Of a DNA stretch of 64,000 bases, positions 25,522 through 35,600 are shown piece after piece. Position numbers and translations under genes: made by a program. How positions within the stretch are numbered: position 1 is the stretch's first letter; each line of letters starts with the position of its first letter. The notes below the pieces were generated by a model. That model was not told the origin of the DNA. It saw only the letters and a program-made list of their open reading frames with translations, and ran no database searches. The DNA comes from CAZNPL01 sp964574815 (GTDB taxonomy: Bacteria > Planctomycetota > Phycisphaerae > UBA1845), in the NCBI GenBank assembly GCA_964574815.1, contig CAZNPL010000037.1, positions 1-64,000 on the forward strand, written 5' to 3'.

Positions 25522-27060
25522 CTACTGGCCAATAATGACGCTGGATCCCTGCACGCCGGTGAGCAGCATGTGTGGCGTACCGATCGTTCCCTCCCATCCG
25601 GTCGATCCTTCTTTGATCCTGACCTTGCTGTACGGCGGCAGACCAGACAGATCGTCAATGCTGTTGAGGGGCTTGTCGTAGCAGCCCTGCTCGACGCCGG
25701 AGTGTGCGAAGTCCATCCACACGCCGTCGACGCTCCGACTCGGCCAGGTGATGCTGCCGTCGTCTATTGCGGCTTCGAGCAACGCCTTGATCTCATCCAC
25801 ATAGTTTGGCTGATTGTCGTCCGGTACCCTTTTGTTAAGCAAAATGACGTAGTTGATTCCGTCACTGCGCTGCCGCGCGAGCGTGTTGGTTCCCTGGAGT
25901 CGGCCGCCGTGTTCGCGGGCCCCGAGGATCGTGGTGCGCGGCGTGCCGATTCCCCAATCCCATTCGATGTCAATCATCGCGCCGCGCCGGACTTCGTACG
26001 AGTCGTTAACGCAGTACTTATCGAGATAGCGCAGCAACGGCACGGCGCTGGCGATAAGCCCGCCCTGAGCGATGCGTGCTTCGTGATCCCAACCGCCGTA
26101 CGCCGTCACCACGGAGTCGCCGTCGGGATCGAACACATTCCGTGAGATGGTCGGACAGTCGTACCAGGGCTCGCGCGGGTTGGCGTCGCGTTCGAACGTG
26201 TGTCCCTGCGCGAACTCGCCTGCCGGGAACCACATCGCCCCCGTGAGAACGTGTTGGCGGACGAAGGGGATGTATTCCGTGCCGCTCGTCTGCTTGAGGA
26301 TCAGCCCCAGAATCAAGTATCCGATGTTGGAATAATGCCGTTCCTGGCCAGGCGCGACCTGCAGCGGCTGCCCCATGATCCAGCGGACCGTCGCTTCCCT
26401 CCCCGGCGGCGGGCCCTCAGCGAGAATGTCCTGCATGTCGTTCCAGATGTCGATCTCGCGACGGGTGAGGTCGCCCACCTTCTCGCACGTGCCGCCGTGA
26501 ATGTTGCATACTCCACAGGTTTCGCCGATGACGCATTCATCACACGGGACTCCGCTGGTGTCACAAACCTGAGCGTTCCGATCCCAGCCTCCGTGATGAT
26601 GCAGCAGGCTCCAGACAGTGATGCCCGCCAGACGCAGGTCCTCGACGCCCGGCCCCGGGAAGGGCTCATAGTCGAGAATGCCCCCGGCCGCTTGACCGAG
26701 GTCGAAGACGAACTGGTCGTAACTGATCACGCCGGCATCCATGAAGTGGTTGATGGCGGCGGCCGTGATAGGCTTGGTAACGCTCGCCAGGCGCATCATC
26801 GCGTTCTCCGGCAGCTCCGTCGTATGTTCTTGATCCTGCCAGCCGAAGCCACGCAGGTACACGATGCGGCCGTCTTTCATAACACCGAGCACACCGGCGC
26901 CGATGTCGTTTGCCTGCATGTAATCCTGCATGGTCGTGTCAAAGAGCACCAATTCGGGGACGGGCATGCCACTAACGGGCACATCCGCCCGTGCGGGTGC
27001 CAAGGGACTGGCGAGCAGCAGTCCAAGCAGATACCAGGTTGTAGTCATCGAAGCACGCAT
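25522..27060 (-). CDS. Secreted serine hydrolase, beta-lactamase/class C (penicillin-binding) family
   Basis: About 512 residues; ATG 27060 has GGGAG eight bases upstream. A signal peptide (WYLLGLLLASPLAPARA) precedes the serine-hydrolase domain. The nucleophile motif SxxK is in RLASVTKPITAAA, and the Tyr motif appears as HYSNIGYLILG. A Cys-rich insertion near residues 160-185 (CDTSGVPCDECVIGETCG) is unusual for the family and probably disulfide-bonded outside the cell. Members include DD-peptidases, esterases and 6-aminohexanoate-type hydrolases, so no substrate is claimed. It is last in a run of four exported-protein genes with gaps of 27 to 67 bases. Confidence 0.9.
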   Translation of the reverse strand: MRASMTTTWYLLGLLLASPLAPARADVPVSGMPVPELVLFDTTMQDYMQANDIGAGVLGVMKDGRIVYLRGFGWQDQEHTTELPENAMMRLASVTKPITAAAINHFMDAGVISYDQFVFDLGQAAGGILDYEPFPGPGVEDLRLAGITVWSLLHHHGGWDRNAQVCDTSGVPCDECVIGETCGVCNIHGGTCEKVGDLTRREIDIWNDMQDILAEGPPPGREATVRWIMGQPLQVAPGQERHYSNIGYLILGLILKQTSGTEYIPFVRQHVLTGAMWFPAGEFAQGHTFERDANPREPWYDCPTISRNVFDPDGDSVVTAYGGWDHEARIAQGGLIASAVPLLRYLDKYCVNDSYEVRRGAMIDIEWDWGIGTPRTTILGAREHGGRLQGTNTLARQRSDGINYVILLNKRVPDDNQPNYVDEIKALLEAAIDDGSITWPSRSVDGVWMDFAHSGVEQGCYDKPLNSIDDLSGLPPYSKVRIKEGSTGWEGTIGTPHMLLTGVQGSSVIIGQ

Positions 27061-27087
27061 GTGAGGGACTCCCACGGCAGGCAGAGC

Positions 27088-28722
27088 CTACTGCCGGTGC
27101 ACCAGCACATCCAACCCCTTCAACGTAAACGGACGATCAATGACCAGCGAGGCTTCGGTAAACGTATTGGTTGACCCGGCCTTGAAGATAAGGGTGGTCC
27201 CGTCGAGCGCCTGGTCCACGGCCTCGGCTATGCCGCCATAGGGCGACGCCGGCCACCCGATGCCCGGACCGCCGTCGCCGACAAACGCGACAACGCCGGG
27301 AGAGATGCGAATCAGGTGTTGCTGGTTGGCGGTATAGCCAAGGTCAACTTCGTCGCAGGCGTACCAGCCATCGTTGTCGCCGCCCCGTCCGAGGTTCATG
27401 AGGAAAAGCGTCGTGTCCGGCGACGTCGCCGTATCGTAGCCGTACGCGACCCACGCATGGCCCACCGTCTGGCCGGGCCGGTTGCCTCGGATGATCAACG
27501 GTCGGAGCCACTGGATCTCGTCTATCATCGCGGCCACGCTGCGACTGGCATAGTGCCCGGGATAGTAACCGAAGTGGTAATGCAGCGCGTCGCCGGCGGC
27601 CCCGGTGTTGGTGGTGGAGAGGAAGAGCCCCCAGTCCATCTGCACGGCCACGCCGACGTGGTAGCAGAGCTTCGCAACCTCACTGTCGTCCACACCATCG
27701 CCGTCGAAGTGCTCGTCGTGGATCTGGTCCCAGTCGTAGGTCGCCGCCCCGAAATCGACCTCCGCCGCCCCGAAGAGCCAGCCGGCACGTGACCACAAAT
27801 CCGCAAGGGCGGCCAAGTAATCGGGATCGTCGGAGATCTCCCGTGCCTTGTTGTAGGCGGAGTTGTCCCAGTGTGCGCCCGCGCGCAGGGAGGCCACCGG
27901 GCCACTGTGCCACTCCAGCCTTCCCTGCCAGACGTATGGGTCGATTCCGGGATCCGTATCCAGCTGCGCAGCCTCCCAATGGTCGAATATCGCGTAGAGC
28001 CAAGTGTTGATATAGGAACCGGCGCCCACCTCCGGCCACCGCCAGTAGTACATCGTCTGGGCGGTGGCCGTCGCCACGCAGCCGACCTTCGGACGATCCA
28101 GCGCCGGCGTGGGGTGCCCCGGCGGCCCCGCCCAACTCGGGCACGCATCGTTGTACGGCGAATTCTGCGACCATTTGCTCGTCACCGGCAGGACCATCAT
28201 GTCCGGTTCCGATTGAGCACGCGCTTGGCTGGGGCGGGGGGGTATGCGGCGGGCGGCCAGGTCATCCCAACGCACAGCCCGTTCTACGAGGGCTTCCCGG
28301 TAAGACTCGAGGTCTGGGTCGCCGCCCATAAGCGACTTCCGATGGCCCGCGAGCCGGGCGCCGATCTCCCACAGAATATACTCATGGCTCGGATTATCAG
28401 GGTCATAGACTCCATTTGGGCTGTAGAAGTAGACCGGAAGAACCAGATCGTCCGCCCCACACAGGCAGAACCCTCCGTCCTTGAGGTGCGCGATGTAGGC
28501 GACCGTTTCACCGTCTACCTCGTGGGGCTCCATGTCCTCTATGGTGGCATCGGCCCGTCCATCGGTAATGACTCCCCGCAGCCAGGTCTCCACGGCAGCT
28601 TTAACCTCCAGCTCCGTCATCGGCTCGGCGCTCGAAGGCGTCGCCGCTACGAGCAGGCACAACACCGCGCTCGTCAAGATCGACGGCATGGCCAGTAAGA
28701 TTCGGGAGTAGTCCTTGTCCAT
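27088..28722 (-). CDS. Secreted C10 (streptopain-like) cysteine protease
   Basis: 544 residues; AAGGAG seven bases before the ATG at 28722. It has a signal peptide (SAVLCLLVAATPSSA), an inhibitory pro-region of about 135 residues with the C10 pattern (AYIAHLKDGGFCLCGADD), then mature-domain landmarks VTSKWSQNSPYNDACP, the catalytic Cys215 in VGCVATATAQTMYYW, and the catalytic His422 in VGHAWVAYGYD. This is the SpeB/interpain architecture. About 60 C-terminal residues (GGIAEAVDQALDGTTLIFKA) resemble the start of a right-handed beta-helix repeat and may be a targeting tail. It is expected to degrade extracellular protein after self-processing. It lies in the exoprotein operon between the hydrolase and the large repeat protein. 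Confidence 0.9.
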   Translation of the reverse strand: MDKDYSRILLAMPSILTSAVLCLLVAATPSSAEPMTELEVKAAVETWLRGVITDGRADATIEDMEPHEVDGETVAYIAHLKDGGFCLCGADDLVLPVYFYSPNGVYDPDNPSHEYILWEIGARLAGHRKSLMGGDPDLESYREALVERAVRWDDLAARRIPPRPSQARAQSEPDMMVLPVTSKWSQNSPYNDACPSWAGPPGHPTPALDRPKVGCVATATAQTMYYWRWPEVGAGSYINTWLYAIFDHWEAAQLDTDPGIDPYVWQGRLEWHSGPVASLRAGAHWDNSAYNKAREISDDPDYLAALADLWSRAGWLFGAAEVDFGAATYDWDQIHDEHFDGDGVDDSEVAKLCYHVGVAVQMDWGLFLSTTNTGAAGDALHYHFGYYPGHYASRSVAAMIDEIQWLRPLIIRGNRPGQTVGHAWVAYGYDTATSPDTTLFLMNLGRGGDNDGWYACDEVDLGYTANQQHLIRISPGVVAFVGDGGPGIGWPASPYGGIAEAVDQALDGTTLIFKAGSTNTFTEASLVIDRPFTLKGLDVLVHRQ

Positions 28723-28751
28723 GGTCGCGCTCCTTCCAAGGAGAGTTCCCG

Positions 28752-31256
28752 TTACTGGAGGCTGACGAGAACAAGGACCAAGCCCGTACCCTCGGAAAGT
28801 GAGGTCATCGCCTTGCCAATCATGGCGCCCTGCGCTCTGGTGCGGTCGGTGACCTTCATGGCGTGGCCCGGGACACTGGATGTCGTCAACAGATCGCCGG
28901 GTTTGATGGCGCCGTTTGACGAATCGCACCAGGTCCACACGCGGCCGGTGAGGGCGATGGGGTGTTGGCCGTCGGCCACGGTGCCCTGCTGCCCCATGAG
29001 CATGCCGGGTTTGACGCCACCCGCACCGCTCACGACGCCGGCAACCGTGTAATCGTACGGCCGGTCGGCCACAACGAGCTTGCCGGGGTTCTCCGCGTCG
29101 ATGCACACGACCATGCCGGGCTCGACGACCGCACCCTCGGAAGTGACATCGAACTGCTCTGACAGATCGGCCCCGCCGGTGATCTCCAGCACGGATACCT
29201 TGGTCCAGCCGTCCTGATCGACGGTGAATACTCTGCCGCCACTACGTTCGTTGTAGGCAACGATGAACTCACCTTCCAAGTCGTTCCTTGCCAGCCAGAG
29301 AACTTCGCCCGGGCCGTTGTTTTGCGCGTGCATGGTTGCGTAGGTGCCTGCATTAGTGATGTAGGCCGCCATGCCGGCATTAAGTTGAGTGTTGTGAACT
29401 CGAAGGGTCGCATTGTTCCTCCCGCTTCCGGTGCTACTGGCGTACAGGGCGTTACCGCCCGTGTTGGTGAAATATCCACCATAGCCGCTCGAACTGTTGG
29501 CCTTACCTTGGACGCCGATCCCGGCGCTGTTGTGGTGGCCGTACACGCCTGACCCGTCGACGGTAGAGGAAACCCCCTCGACACCCGCTTTCTTGCCTGA
29601 GCCATAGACTCCGGCACCGCCAGGGGAAGCGGTAGATCCCATGACTCCGTTGGCGATTCCATTGGTGTCCGAGTACGTGGCCTCACCGGCTATGGCTGCA
29701 CCGAGGTATTCGGTGATATTCGCCTTGACTCCGTACACGTTGCTGCTGACCACCCCGAGCGACGCTCCTCCCACCGGCGTGTCGCCGACGGTCACGAGAC
29801 CATCGAGCGTTGTGTCGCCATGCACGTGCAACTGCGGTCCCGCGCTCGGCCCGCCGACGCCGACTCGATCTTCGAAATAGCCCTCTCCTGCGACGTGCAG
29901 TGGCCACAGCGGCGAGTCCAGGCCGATGCCGACTGCCCCGGTTACTCTTGAAACCGAAATCGCATTGACGTCGTCCGCCGGATCTGAATTGGCGGCAGCG
30001 TGCGTGCCGATATGGAGCCTGTTGTTCAATCCATCGTAGTGGATGAACCCACCACGCATGTTGCCCGTGCTCTCCATGAGCCGAATGCGGCCACTCTCCA
30101 CGCCGTTCAGGGCGCTGGCCTGCAGGGTCAGGATCGGGCCGTCGATCGGATCGTTGGGGCCGACGATATGAAGCATACTCCCCGGGTCGGAGGTCCCGAT
30201 CCCAAGGTTTCCTTCGAAGTAATTTCGGCCGCCGGTAAAGTAGGCCGCGTATCCGTCGGAGGACCTTGTCCGACCCCGCACACCGATGGAGTTTCCGCTC
30301 GTGGCGTTCCCCAACCCGTACACGCCGACTCCGTCGGGGCTGTCAGCGCTTCCGTACACTCCGCTCGTCTGACCCGTGCTTGCCGTCGCGTCACCCCAGA
30401 CACCCCGCCCCCGGGTGCTCGCGGACTTTCCTTTAACGCCCGTCGTATCCCCGGATGATGTCGCTTCGCCGAACACGCCGGATCCGTATTGAGAATCGCT
30501 CCGCCCGTGCACGCCGTATCGCCCTTCACCGACGTGCCCGTAAACGCCGACCGATCCCTCGCCGGACGCGTAAAACTTTCCGGCCGTGTTGGGCGCGGGA
30601 TTTCCACCGTCCAGGGCCGTGCCGGTGGCGTCTGCCTCAATCGCAACTTGCGCGTCTCCGCTCGAACTGGCCCGCAGCGCCACCGCGTCCGCCGCCGTGG
30701 CAGTGGCGTAAACGGCGTCGTCAGCGGCCCCGTCAACGTGCAGCCCGGCTACGGGGTTAACTTCTCCAATGCCGACGCTTCCGGCATCGTAGTAGATGTC
30801 GCTTCCGGCCGCGGACCAGAGGCTCTCCCCACCGTTGAGTGCGTGGAGCGCGTAAGGCGCAGCCATAACCGGCTGACGCGGGCTGAGCGTTGTCCAGTTC
30901 GACTCGCCGGAGGGAAACTCGACCCTGATCTCCAGCCATCGAGCGTCACCGCTGAACTCCGCGGCGCCGAAATCGAGCTCAACGGAGAACAGGCCGTCAA
31001 CCACGTCGACGAAGGAGGCACCGAAAGTGTCGATGAGCGTGCCCTCGGTCTCGGCGTCATAGAGCTTGAACTGCAAATCAGCCTGCCCATCGACCGGCAC
31101 GCCTCCCATCTTGAGCTGGCCCTGGTAAATGAAACTCGTCCCCATCGGTTCGGCGGCCGCGCGGGGCAAGGTCACTGCCGCCACCGCCACGGTCATCGCG
31201 ATCATCCGAATGGCCCATCGTGCTGGTCTGATCTTCATGGTTTGCCTCGTGGTCAT
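28752..31256 (-). CDS. Large secreted repeat protein, tail-fibre/adhesin-like
   Basis: About 834 residues; a second plausible start is ATG 31238, which has GAGG six bases upstream. A signal peptide (IRMIAMTVAVAAVTLPRAAA) is followed by a beta domain (SFIYQGQLKMGGVPVDGQAD). About 500 residues of short Gly/Val/Tyr repeats follow, such as GVYGHVGEGRYGVHGRSDS and GVYGSADSPDGVGVYGLGN, typical of trimeric tail-spike or head-fibre folds. The C-terminal 150 residues (ISGGADLSEQF-like and AIKPGDLLTTSSVPGHAMKV) form a separate capping domain seen on such proteins. It probably forms an extracellular trimeric fibre. No enzymatic motif is visible. It lies 29 bases upstream of the protease gene. Confidence 0.75.
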   Translation of the reverse strand: MTTRQTMKIRPARWAIRMIAMTVAVAAVTLPRAAAEPMGTSFIYQGQLKMGGVPVDGQADLQFKLYDAETEGTLIDTFGASFVDVVDGLFSVELDFGAAEFSGDARWLEIRVEFPSGESNWTTLSPRQPVMAAPYALHALNGGESLWSAAGSDIYYDAGSVGIGEVNPVAGLHVDGAADDAVYATATAADAVALRASSSGDAQVAIEADATGTALDGGNPAPNTAGKFYASGEGSVGVYGHVGEGRYGVHGRSDSQYGSGVFGEATSSGDTTGVKGKSASTRGRGVWGDATASTGQTSGVYGSADSPDGVGVYGLGNATSGNSIGVRGRTRSSDGYAAYFTGGRNYFEGNLGIGTSDPGSMLHIVGPNDPIDGPILTLQASALNGVESGRIRLMESTGNMRGGFIHYDGLNNRLHIGTHAAANSDPADDVNAISVSRVTGAVGIGLDSPLWPLHVAGEGYFEDRVGVGGPSAGPQLHVHGDTTLDGLVTVGDTPVGGASLGVVSSNVYGVKANITEYLGAAIAGEATYSDTNGIANGVMGSTASPGGAGVYGSGKKAGVEGVSSTVDGSGVYGHHNSAGIGVQGKANSSSGYGGYFTNTGGNALYASSTGSGRNNATLRVHNTQLNAGMAAYITNAGTYATMHAQNNGPGEVLWLARNDLEGEFIVAYNERSGGRVFTVDQDGWTKVSVLEITGGADLSEQFDVTSEGAVVEPGMVVCIDAENPGKLVVADRPYDYTVAGVVSGAGGVKPGMLMGQQGTVADGQHPIALTGRVWTWCDSSNGAIKPGDLLTTSSVPGHAMKVTDRTRAQGAMIGKAMTSLSEGTGLVLVLVSLQ

Positions 31257-31323
31257 CTCAGTTTTCCTCGCACTACCCATGTGGTACCGAAGCCTGTGGC
31301 CGTGCCCGCCGAACCGAGCCACG

Positions 31324-31764
31324 CTAGGAACCGCTGAACAAACGTTGAAACTCGCCGACGTCCTTCAGGTCGACGTCCCGGTCTGCGTCGAGATCGAAGC
31401 ATGCACAGGAGGGAACGACGAGTCCACCGCCGGGCCCGGAAACGCACGCGTCGAGATCGCTGTAATCGAAGAGGTTGACTCCGCCGTCGTTGTCACAGTC
31501 GCAGGGGGATTGACCGAACCAGAAGCCACCAGCGAGTGTGAACACGTCGCCGCTCAGAACGCCGGCGGCCGACTGACCGATGGTACCGGACAGATCGAAC
31601 TCATCCCCGGTGCTGAACATGCCCCCGCCAGCGTCGATCGTAAACCGATTGATTTCAAAGACCGGCTCTTCGCCAATACTGGAAGCCAGTATGGCTGCAG
31701 CCGCTATGATCAAAACGATCAGCGATGTGCTCGCCGCCGCTCCCCTCCTCGTTTCGAATCGCAC
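31324..31764 (-). CDS. Small exported protein with dockerin-like EF-hand tail
   Basis: 146 residues with a GTG start after a G-rich stretch. A signal peptide (STSLIVLIIAAAAILA) leads to a beta segment (FSTGDEFDLSGTIGQSAAG; DVFTLAGGFWFGQ). A dockerin-like module of paired calcium loops follows (DCDNDGGVNLFDYSDLDACV; FDLDADRDVDLKDVGEFQ). This compact architecture is common in Planctomycetota, where the module is thought to anchor exoproteins. It is first in the minus-strand exoprotein operon and divergent from the ECF sigma gene. Confidence 0.8.
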   Translation of the reverse strand: MRFETRRGAAASTSLIVLIIAAAAILASSIGEEPVFEINRFTIDAGGGMFSTGDEFDLSGTIGQSAAGVLSGDVFTLAGGFWFGQSPCDCDNDGGVNLFDYSDLDACVSGPGGGLVVPSCACFDLDADRDVDLKDVGEFQRLFSGS

Positions 31765-32066
31765 TTTTGTGCCCCCCCAAGACCGCTAACGTGATCACAC
31801 TGCCCGGTACGAAGTCCGTGAGCATCCGCCGGCACGCAACGTCGCAACGGCTGTCCACCGCAGATAGCGTTCGCCGGCCGCCATTTGGACGCGGAAGGTG
31901 AGAATTGTGGGATTTTCTGCCTCTGGTTCATCGTCTTCAGCAGATGGGGGTATGTCAGATGCCTTTGTCTGCTACAATGTGGGCATTACGTGCGACCATG
32001 GCTGTGCCGGGCGGACCCGGTCCAGCGCCCAGGAGTAGGCGCCGTGCGTGTGGCACCTTCGAGAAC
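31765..32066. other. Divergent control region between exoprotein operon and ECF sigma gene
   Basis: About 300 bases with no gene. It must carry promoters for both directions. I could not recognise -35/-10 pairs with confidence. Confidence 0.4.
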
Positions 32067-32681
32067 ATGGGCTCAGAAACCACTCAACCGTCTCTGTTGT
32101 CACGAGTTCGCAATCCGGCCGATGACGCCGCGTGGCGCGAATTTGACGCCAAGTACCGCGAGCTGATTCTCCGCTATTGCCGCGCACGCGGGTTGCAGAC
32201 AGCCGACGCGGAGGACGTCCGCCAGATTGCGATGGCGAACCTCGCCAAGAGCCTGCGATCCTTCGAGTACAAGCCGGCTCGCGGTCGCTTTCGCGGTTAT
32301 CTGGGCAAGGTCGTCCGAACTGCGGTTTCTCGCCATTTCGCGCGTCCAGATGGACAGGCACGGGCGCTAGATACTCATGTGCTCGTGACGTTCGAGGCGG
32401 ACGACGCTGGGCAGGCGGATGAGGTCTGGGAACGCGAATGGGTCCGGCATCACTACCGCCTGGCCATGCAGAACGTTCGCACCGCGTTCGATCCGAATAG
32501 CGTGCAGATTTTTGACAGGCTTCTCGCCGGGGACGCTGTAAACCACGTGGCGTCGGACTTTCAGACAACGCCCCAAGCCGTGCACAAGGTCAAGCAGCGA
32601 ATCCGTGACCGGCTGAAGGAACTAATCGCCAAACAGATCAGGGAAGAGGACGACGAGGGCAGTGCCCCCATCAGGTCATAA
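32067..32681 (+). CDS. ECF-type RNA polymerase sigma factor
   Basis: 204 residues starting at MGSETTQPSLLSRV; longer in-frame starts reach 31905 but add non-family sequence. Sigma region 2 is clear (AWREFDAKYRELILRYCRAR; DAEDVRQIAMANLAKSLRSF; KPARGRFRGYLGKVVRTAVS), and region 4 has a helix-turn-helix (VASDFQTTPQAVHKVKQRI). The form, with 'RGLQ..DAEDV' and 'PARGRFRGYL', is the planctomycete ECF group usually coupled to protein kinases. Its 3' end overlaps the kinase gene by 20 bases, so the two are co-translated and the kinase is the likely controller of sigma activity. Likely targets include the divergent exoprotein operon (inference). Confidence 0.9.
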   Translation: MGSETTQPSLLSRVRNPADDAAWREFDAKYRELILRYCRARGLQTADAEDVRQIAMANLAKSLRSFEYKPARGRFRGYLGKVVRTAVSRHFARPDGQARALDTHVLVTFEADDAGQADEVWEREWVRHHYRLAMQNVRTAFDPNSVQIFDRLLAGDAVNHVASDFQTTPQAVHKVKQRIRDRLKELIAKQIREEDDEGSAPIRS

Positions 32682-35600
32682 TCCGGCGCAAGTGGACGAT
32701 GTGCCCAATTCGTTCGGTCTCAGCGGCGAGTCCGAGGACTGGATTGACCGCGTACGCGAAGCGGAGGCGCCCGCCACGCTAGGCTGCATCGGCCCTTACG
32801 AGCTGATCGAAGAAGTCAGCCGCGGCGGACAGGGCATCGTCTACCGTGCCCGTCAGCCAGGCACGAAGCGTGAAATCGTCGTTAAGCGCCTGCTGGCCGG
32901 CGCCTTCGCGACCCCAGTGATGCTCCGGCGCTTCGAGCGAGAGGTCGAGCTGGCCGCATCATTGAGCCACCCCAACATCGTCACGGTGTTTGGCATCGAG
33001 ATCGTCGATGGTCAGCCTCTGTTGGCCATGGAGTGGATCGATGGTGTGCCGATCGACAAATGGGCGGCGAGCGGCGATACCGAACGCCGATCGCCCAATC
33101 AAATCGCCGCATTGATGCACGAGGTGTGTGGCGCAGTCCACCATGCTCACCAGCGCGGCATCATCCACCGCGATCTGAAACCCTCGAACATCCTCGTGGA
33201 TCGAAACGGCGTTCCACGTGTGCTCGACTTCGGCCTGGCGCGACCGGTCGACGCGGAAGCCGACCGGGGGCAGACGGTCACGTTGACTGAGCAATTCGTC
33301 GGAACGCCCGCCTACGCATCCCCGGAGCAATTGCGCGGCGGCACCGGTGCCATCGATGTCAGGGCCGATGTCTATTCGCTAGGTCTTATCCTGTACCAGG
33401 CACTGACGGGCAATCTCCCCTACGACGTCAGCGGCGATCTCCCCGATGTTTTCCAGCGTATCGAGCACGCCGAACCGATCCGCCCGTCGACCGTAGTCCC
33501 CCACCTGGATCGAGATATCGAATCCATCGTGCTGAAGGCCTTGGCCAAGGAAAAGGAGCGGCGATATCAATCCGCTGATCTACTCGCCAAAGACCTGCGA
33601 CGTTACGTCGACGGCGAGTCCGTGCTGGCCCATCCGCCGGGCACGTTCTACCAACTACGAAAGCTCGCCAAGCGTCACCGCTTGGCGCTTGCTCTGGCCC
33701 TGGGTGCGTTCGTCGTGCTCCTGGCGTTCTCGGTGACGGTGAGTTACCAGGCCTCACGCATTTCCGAGCAGCGCGATCTGGCCCGTGATGCAGCCGACAA
33801 GGCCGTGGTCCAGGCGGCGAAAGCGGAGACGTTGACACAGTTCCTTCAAGAGATGTTGGCCTCGGTCGACCCGGCCATCGCACGCGGCAGCGACGTGACG
33901 GTGCTGAAACAAATGCTCGACGACGCTGCTCGGCGTGCCAAGGTGGAGCTGTCCGGCCAACCCGAAGTCGCCGCAACGGTGTACGCTACGATCGGCACGA
34001 CGTACAAGGTCCTCGCCCGGTATGACGAAGCCGGACTGCACCTGCGTGAAGCGCTTCAGACACGGCGCGAGCTGTTCGGCGATCACCATGCAGATGTCGC
34101 TGCCAGCAAAACACATTTGGCCTCACTGTTGCACGCCGAGGGCGGCTATGAGGAATCCGAGCAGATGTTTCGCGAGGCTCTTCGAACCCAACAGGAATTG
34201 TTCGGATGTGAGCACGCGACTGTGGCGGCGACGCAGCACGAACTGGGCGTTCTGCTGGTCGACCGGAATGCGTACGACGCTGCGGAAGCCATGTTCCGCC
34301 AGTCTCTGGACACGCGGCGAAGGCTGTTTTCCACCAGGGGTCCCGAGGTTGCCGAGAGCCTGCACGGGCTCGGCACTGTGTTGCAGGCTAAGGGGCAGTA
34401 CGCCGATGCAGATCAACTGTACCGCGAAGCACTGCTCATTAAGCGCGAAGTGTTTGGCCGCCTGCACCCCAGCGTCGCCCGCACACTGAACAAGGTCGCC
34501 GCCGTCGCCAAGAGCCGAGGCGAATACGCCGAGGCGGAGGAGCTGTATCGCCAAGCCCTGGATCTGCACCGTGGACTTTTGGACGAGGATCACCCCGACC
34601 TCGCGGCAGCCCACAACAACCTGGCAGCCATTGTTGAGAGCCGGGGCGACCACGTAGCGGCCGAGGCGCTGTTCCGCCAGGCGCTGGACATCTACCGTCG
34701 GCGGCTCGAGCCGAACCACCCCAGAATCACAAGCACGCTCGGTAATCTCGCCAATGTTCTGCGAACGAAGGGCGACTACGAAGAATCGCGGCGGATGTTC
34801 GAGGAGTCGATCGAGCTTCTGCGAGAACGGCTGGGTGACGAACACATTCGCGTCGTGTCGACGCGCAACAACCTAGCGGGCCTGTTACTCGCCATGGACG
34901 AACGCGATGCAGCCGCCGACGAGTACCAGGAGGTGCTGCGCGTGTTGCGCAAACTCGTGGGGGAAGAGCACGAGTACGTGGCCGTAACCATGAACAACCT
35001 GGCCATCGTTCATCAGGCACGCGAGGATTACGATGCGGCCGAAACGCTCTACCGCGCGGCGTTATCGATCTGGCGCAAAGAGTTCGGCGATGAGCATCAC
35101 CAGGTCGCCGCCGGCCTTCAGAATCTCGCCTCGCTGCACGTCGCCAGAGAGAACTACGCCGCCGCCGAGCCATTGTACCGTGATGCCCTCGCGATGCGCC
35201 GCAGTCTTCTGGGCGAGAGGCATCCCGATGTTGCGATTACACTCGACAACCTGGGATCCATGCTCCAGGACACCGGTGACTTCGCCGCCGCCGAGCCGCT
35301 GCACCTGGAAGCGCTCTCCATCCGCCGGGAAGCGCTGGGTGAGCACAATCCGAAGGTTGCCTACACGCTCCACTGGCTCGGGCAGTTGCAGCTTCGCATC
35401 GGCAACCCCGGCAATGCCGAGACGTACTTGCGCGATGCGCTGGCGATCTTCAGTGACACGCTGCCCGATGATCACACACGTGCACTCAATTCGCAGCGCC
35501 TGCTGGGACGCAGCCTGACCGCCCTCCGGGAGTACACTGAAGCTGAGGCAATCCTCCTCGATAATCTCCACAAGTCGCAGGGCTCGACGAGAACGGTCGA

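Noticed and set aside
28752..31256. Prophage tail fibre within a prophage
   Set aside because: No other phage genes nearby; the gene has a signal peptide and sits in an exoprotein operon.
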